Of a DNA stretch of 64,000 bases, positions 60,793-64,000 are shown piece by piece. The stretch is from Aestuariirhabdus sp049985285. GTDB lineage: Bacteria > Pseudomonadota > Gammaproteobacteria > Pseudomonadales > Aestuariirhabdaceae. Every line of letters begins with the position of its first letter. The stretch's first letter is position 1. Under the pieces are notes generated by a model. It was not told where the DNA came from. It saw nothing but the letters and a program-made list of their open reading frames with translations, and made no database searches. The DNA lies in assembly GCF_049985285.1 (NCBI RefSeq), contig NZ_JBNIEU010000002.1, forward strand, positions 620,001 to 684,000. Reading direction: 5' to 3'. Position numbers and translations under genes: made by a program.

Positions 60793-62397
60793 TTGATATC
60801 CACCGCGAACATCACCATGCAGTTTGGCGCCGAGCCATTGTTTGAAAATATCTCAGCCCAATTCGGTAACGGCAATCGTTATGGCCTGATTGGCGCGAAT
60901 GGCTGCGGAAAATCTACATTTATGAAGATTCTCAGTGGTGAGCTGGCGCCGACGTCCGGAAATATCTCCATTACTCCGGGGTACACGGTGGGAACCTTGA
61001 GTCAGGACCAGTTTGCTTTTGAAGAGTACAGCGTGGTCGATGCGGTTATCATGGGTGATACGCAGCTGTGGAAGGTAAAGCAGGAGCGTGATCGTATCTA
61101 TTCGCTGCCCGAAATGAGCGAAGAGGACGGCATCAAGGTAGCGCATCTCGAAATCGAGTTTGCCGAGATGGATGGCTACAGTGCCGAAAGCCGCGCAGGT
61201 GATATTTTGCTGGAAGCCGGAATTGCAGAAAAATATCATTTTGGCTCGATGGAGCAAGTCGCCCCCGGTTGGAAAGTGCGGGTCTTGCTCGCGCAGGCGC
61301 TGTTCGCCAACCCCGACATCCTGCTTCTGGATGAGCCGACCAACAACCTGGATATTCATACCATCAACTGGTTGGCAGGGGTGCTTAACCAGCGTAAGTG
61401 TACGATGATCATTATCTCTCACGACCGCCATTTTCTGAATTCGGTTTGCACCCACATGGCCGATATCGACTACGGTGAGTTGCGTATCTATCCGGGTAAC
61501 TATGAAGCGTTTACGGCGGCGTCTTCGTTGATTCAGGAGCAGCTGTTGGCAGAAAATGCGAAGAAGAGTGCCGAGATCGACGAGTTGCAGGCCTTCGTTA
61601 ACCGCTTTGGCGCCAACGCATCGAAAGCCAAGCAGGCCAGTTCACGCGCTAAGAAAATGGACAAGATCAAGCTGGACGAGGTGAAGTCATCCAGCCGCAT
61701 GACGCCCTCGATCAGCTTTAAGCAGGACAAGAAACTTCACCGTCAGGCCTTGGTGTTGGAGGATCTCTCCCATGGCTACGACGATAAGCCCCTGTTCAAC
61801 GACGGTAACCTGATTCTGGAAGCGGGAGCCAGACTCGCCGTTATCGGCGCCAACGGTGCCGGTAAAACCACCTTTCTGCGTTGCCTGATTGATGACCTGA
61901 AAGCCAATCAGGGGGTCATTAAATGGTCGGACAACGCCACCATCGGTTACTGTCCCCAGGACAGTACCGATGATTTTGACTGCGACCTGAACCTGTTTGA
62001 CTGGATGTCCCAGTGGCGCACCGCTAAACACGACGATTTGATGGTACGAGGCCTGTTGGGCCGCCTGCTATTTACCGCCGATGAGCTTAATAAAAAGGCC
62101 CGAGTCTGTTCCGGTGGCGAGAAAAACCGGCTCCTGTTTGGTAAGTTGATGATGCTCAATATCAATGTACTGGTAATGGATGAGCCGACCAACCACCTGG
62201 ATATGGAAGCGATCGAAGCCCTGAACAAGGCGCTCAAGGCGTGGGATGGCACCTTGATCTTTGTCAGCCACGACCGCGAGTTTGTCTCCTCTCTGGCGAC
62301 CCGTGTGGTTGAGATCAAGGAGCATAAAGTGGTGGACTTTCAGGGTACCTATGAGGAATACCTTGCCAGTCTGGATCAGGTATTGAGGGTCGCGTAA
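60793..62397 (+). CDS. ybiT: ABC-F ATPase YbiT
   Basis: 534 residues from a TTG with AGGA upstream. Two ABC domains: Walker A GANGCGKSTF and GANGAGKTTF, Walker B LLLDEPTNNLD and VMDEPTNHLD, with the linker between. The whole sequence tracks E. coli YbiT, including ITMQFGAEPLFENIS and APGWKVRVLLAQALF. ABC-F proteins act on the ribosome. It has no membrane segments. The first signature reads APGWK, as in the family. Confidence 0.95.
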   Translation: MISTANITMQFGAEPLFENISAQFGNGNRYGLIGANGCGKSTFMKILSGELAPTSGNISITPGYTVGTLSQDQFAFEEYSVVDAVIMGDTQLWKVKQERDRIYSLPEMSEEDGIKVAHLEIEFAEMDGYSAESRAGDILLEAGIAEKYHFGSMEQVAPGWKVRVLLAQALFANPDILLLDEPTNNLDIHTINWLAGVLNQRKCTMIIISHDRHFLNSVCTHMADIDYGELRIYPGNYEAFTAASSLIQEQLLAENAKKSAEIDELQAFVNRFGANASKAKQASSRAKKMDKIKLDEVKSSSRMTPSISFKQDKKLHRQALVLEDLSHGYDDKPLFNDGNLILEAGARLAVIGANGAGKTTFLRCLIDDLKANQGVIKWSDNATIGYCPQDSTDDFDCDLNLFDWMSQWRTAKHDDLMVRGLLGRLLFTADELNKKARVCSGGEKNRLLFGKLMMLNINVLVMDEPTNHLDMEAIEALNKALKAWDGTLIFVSHDREFVSSLATRVVEIKEHKVVDFQGTYEEYLASLDQVLRVA

Positions 62398-62705
62398 ACC
62401 TGCTGCTATGGGGCGGCGCTTACTGAGTTGTTATCTCGTTAACACAACGACAGTTCCTGCTCGGGCATTGGCCTTGTTGATGTTGTTCCCTGCGTGTTGT
62501 TGATTCGGGATGTGGCGCGGTCATGCCGTACAGGCTCGGTATGGCGCATCTGATCTATACTTTTTCGCAACAGGCTTGAAGCCTATGGCGTTTGGGTAAC
62601 GAAAGCGATGCGTAACTCTGGCATAATCGCGGCCTGCTCGGTGATATCGGCGACCCTTGATCTCCCCAACGCCACCTTCACTCCATTACCTTGAGGCGCG
62701 AAGCT
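62398..62705. other. 308-base gap before the HIT gene
   Basis: No gene, repeat or terminator was found. A possible -10 (CATAAT, 62622-62627) lies 79 bases before the HIT protein start, but no -35 stands at a good distance. Confidence 0.4.
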
Positions 62706-63134
62706 ATGGATGACTATCAACTCGATCCCCAATTGAGCCGCGATACCCTGACTGTCGGTGAATTTCCACTGTGTAGCCTGTTATTGATGAACGATAGCAG
62801 TTACCCCTGGTTTATTCTGGTGCCTCGAAGAGCCGGTGTGGAGGAGATATTTCAGCTCGGTAACGAGGATCGGCAGCAGTTGTTGTGGGAGTCCTGTTAC
62901 GTCAGCGAAAAGCTGAAAGACCTCTATTCAGCCAACAAAATGAATGTGGCCGCGCTGGGGAATATGGTGCGCCAGCTGCATCTGCACCATGTGGTTCGGT
63001 ATGAGAGCGACGCGGCCTGGCCAGCACCGGTGTGGGGGGCTGCGAAAGCGCAGCCCTATACCCCTGAAGAGATAAAAGAAACACTGGAGCGACTTAAGGT
63101 CGTCTTTACCGCCCACCTGGAGTTCGCAGGATAG
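62706..63134 (+). CDS. HIT family protein
   Basis: 142 residues from the ATG at 62706 (GAGG upstream). The histidine triad is in RQLHLHHVVRY; the N-terminal half is SLLLMNDSSYPWFILVPRR. HIT proteins bind nucleotides and hydrolyse dinucleoside polyphosphates or nucleotidyl amides. The slyX gene follows after five bases. Confidence 0.88.
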   Translation: MDDYQLDPQLSRDTLTVGEFPLCSLLLMNDSSYPWFILVPRRAGVEEIFQLGNEDRQQLLWESCYVSEKLKDLYSANKMNVAALGNMVRQLHLHHVVRYESDAAWPAPVWGAAKAQPYTPEEIKETLERLKVVFTAHLEFAG

Positions 63135-63139
63135 AAATC

Positions 63140-63391
63140 ATGTCAAAACAGACCTCACCACTTACGCCCCGTGACGATGCACCTGAGTCGACTCGCCATC
63201 AGTTGGTGGAGCTGCAAACCCAATTGGCGTTTCAGGAGGATACGATTCAGGCGCTGGATAGGGTGGTTACGCGTCAACAGCAGCAGATTGACCGCTTGGA
63301 GGAGCAACTTCAATACCTGAGAAAGCGGTTTGAGGCGTTGCCCGACACCCTCGGTGATGAAGTCCCGGATCAGCGTCCCCCTCATTATTGA
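63140..63391 (+). CDS. slyX: SlyX family protein
   Basis: 83 residues, mostly a coiled coil (LVELQTQLAFQEDTIQALDR) ending in PPHY, the family tail. The function of SlyX is unknown. It is co-transcribed with the HIT gene and ends at a terminator. Confidence 0.88.
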   Translation: MSKQTSPLTPRDDAPESTRHQLVELQTQLAFQEDTIQALDRVVTRQQQQIDRLEEQLQYLRKRFEALPDTLGDEVPDQRPPHY

Positions 63392-63435
63392 ACGGCTGGA
63401 TAGCGCCTGAGGGCAAAAAAACCGGGGAGTGAGTA

Positions 63436-63464
63436 AAAAAGGCAGGCATTGCGCCTGCCTTTTT
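63436..63464. terminator. terminator between slyX and the cold-shock-domain gene
   Basis: Arms 63436-63447 and 63453-63464 pair over 12 bases with a five-base loop and A/T runs on the two sides. It serves both convergent genes. Confidence 0.92.
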
Positions 63465-63490
63465 GCTGTTGAGCGTTGCTTGGTCCTGAC

Positions 63491-64000
63491 TTAAAGGGGA
63501 GCCACATCCTCCGCCTGTAGCCCCTTTTCACGCTGGGTAACGACAAAGCTAACTCGTTGGCCGTCGGCCAGTGTTCGGTGGCCATCGCCACGGATGGAGC
63601 GAAAGTGGACGAAGATATCGTCTCCGGACTGGCGAGTAATAAAGCCAAAGCCCTTGGAGACGTTAAACCACTTTACCTCACCCTCTTCACGGCCGCTGCT
63701 CACGCGCTTGCCCTTGATACCCGGGGCGGTGATTCGCTTAAGCCAGCCTTGGCGTGATAACAGATGCGCACAGGCGCCTGCGGCCATAAGCCACGCCGCC
63801 AAGGCTAAAAGCTGGATGTTAAGCGCCTCATCCAGGCGACCAAAGCGCTCGGCTGCGACCATGATGGATGCCACCAGAATCAGCAGCGAGCCTATAGCTG
63901 CCGTCGCCCGCTGGATGGTGCTGCGCTCACTTGAGTAGTAAATCCCCAGTAACAGGTTGGCACAAGCCACGGTAATCAGCAGCAGCGTTGTGGGTTGGGC
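63491..64000 (-). CDS. membrane-anchored cold-shock-domain protein, partial
   Basis: The frame is open to the right edge, so the N-terminus may be outside; a GTG at 63970 is a possible internal start. About 170 residues are visible. The N-terminal part has two to three helices (LLLITVACANLLLG, AAIGSLLILVASIMVAA, IQLLALAAWLMAAGACAHLL). A basic linker leads to a cold-shock domain with RNP1 KGFGFITR and RNP2 DIFVHFRS. Such domains bind single-stranded nucleic acid; here it would be tethered to the inner membrane. It is convergent with slyX. Confidence 0.82.
   Translation of the reverse strand, partial: AQPTTLLLITVACANLLLGIYYSSERSTIQRATAAIGSLLILVASIMVAAERFGRLDEALNIQLLALAAWLMAAGACAHLLSRQGWLKRITAPGIKGKRVSSGREEGEVKWFNVSKGFGFITRQSGDDIFVHFRSIRGDGHRTLADGQRVSFVVTQREKGLQAEDVAPL

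Overview
The window reads as a chromosomal segment of a moderately GC-rich gammaproteobacterium of the Pseudomonadales/Oceanospirillales type. It carries class Ia nrdA-nrdB with a YfaE-type ferredoxin, RstA/RstB-like regulators, MetR, MotY (flagellar), Hda, YbiT and SlyX. Two stretches keep a gene order that I recall from Pseudomonas aeruginosa PAO1. One is argG, motY, pyrC, rnt, peroxiredoxin, bfd, bfr, grxD. The other is DUF3108, purN, purM, DUF2066, hda, DUF2069, wrbA, arsC, yihY, thioredoxin, acylphosphatase, proS. No phage, complete insertion sequence, CRISPR array, rRNA or tRNA was seen.

Layout. 1-3.8 kb (minus strand): an RpiR regulator with an enoyl-CoA hydratase and an NDP-forming acyl-CoA synthetase cut by the window edge, then an AstE-like deacylase. 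4-11 kb (mostly plus): DUF1289, a haloalkane dehalogenase, DUF1631 and PilZ proteins, a TrpB2-type enzyme, a serine-dehydratase-like enzyme and an unannotated 53-residue membrane peptide. 11-16 kb (minus): a PEP-CTERM protein and the nrdA-nrdB-ferredoxin cluster, with two NrdR boxes and a DnaA box upstream. 16-22 kb: an RstAB-like two-component system followed by two tandem periplasmic binding proteins and small accessory genes. 22-31 kb: metR, glpK and an eight-gene N-type rotary ATPase operon (atpDCQBEFAG) that lacks atpR.

31-39 kb: an orphan FbpC-like ABC ATPase, a molybdopterin oxidoreductase, grxD, a Fur-box-preceded bfd-bfr pair, a peroxiredoxin, rnt and pyrC. 39-43 kb: motY, then a module of SmtB/ArsR sensor, truncated CDF-like transporter, cytochrome c and SHOCT protein that separates motY from argG. 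43-58 kb: the purine and hda block, interrupted by an ABC/DUF3299 module whose permease has a His-Glu repeat. 58-64 kb: a lytic transglycosylase, proS, ybiT, a HIT protein, slyX and a membrane-anchored cold-shock-domain protein cut by the right edge.

The most interesting points are the reduced N-ATPase (no atpR, no Gln/Glu at the first Na+ ligand position of subunit c, Lys to Arg in the alpha P-loop), the one-residue insertion in the ExxH metal motif of NrdB, the metal-sensing module between motY and argG, the His-Glu repeat permease, and the paired binding proteins behind RstAB. All family assignments come from reading motifs and remembered family sequences; no database search was run.
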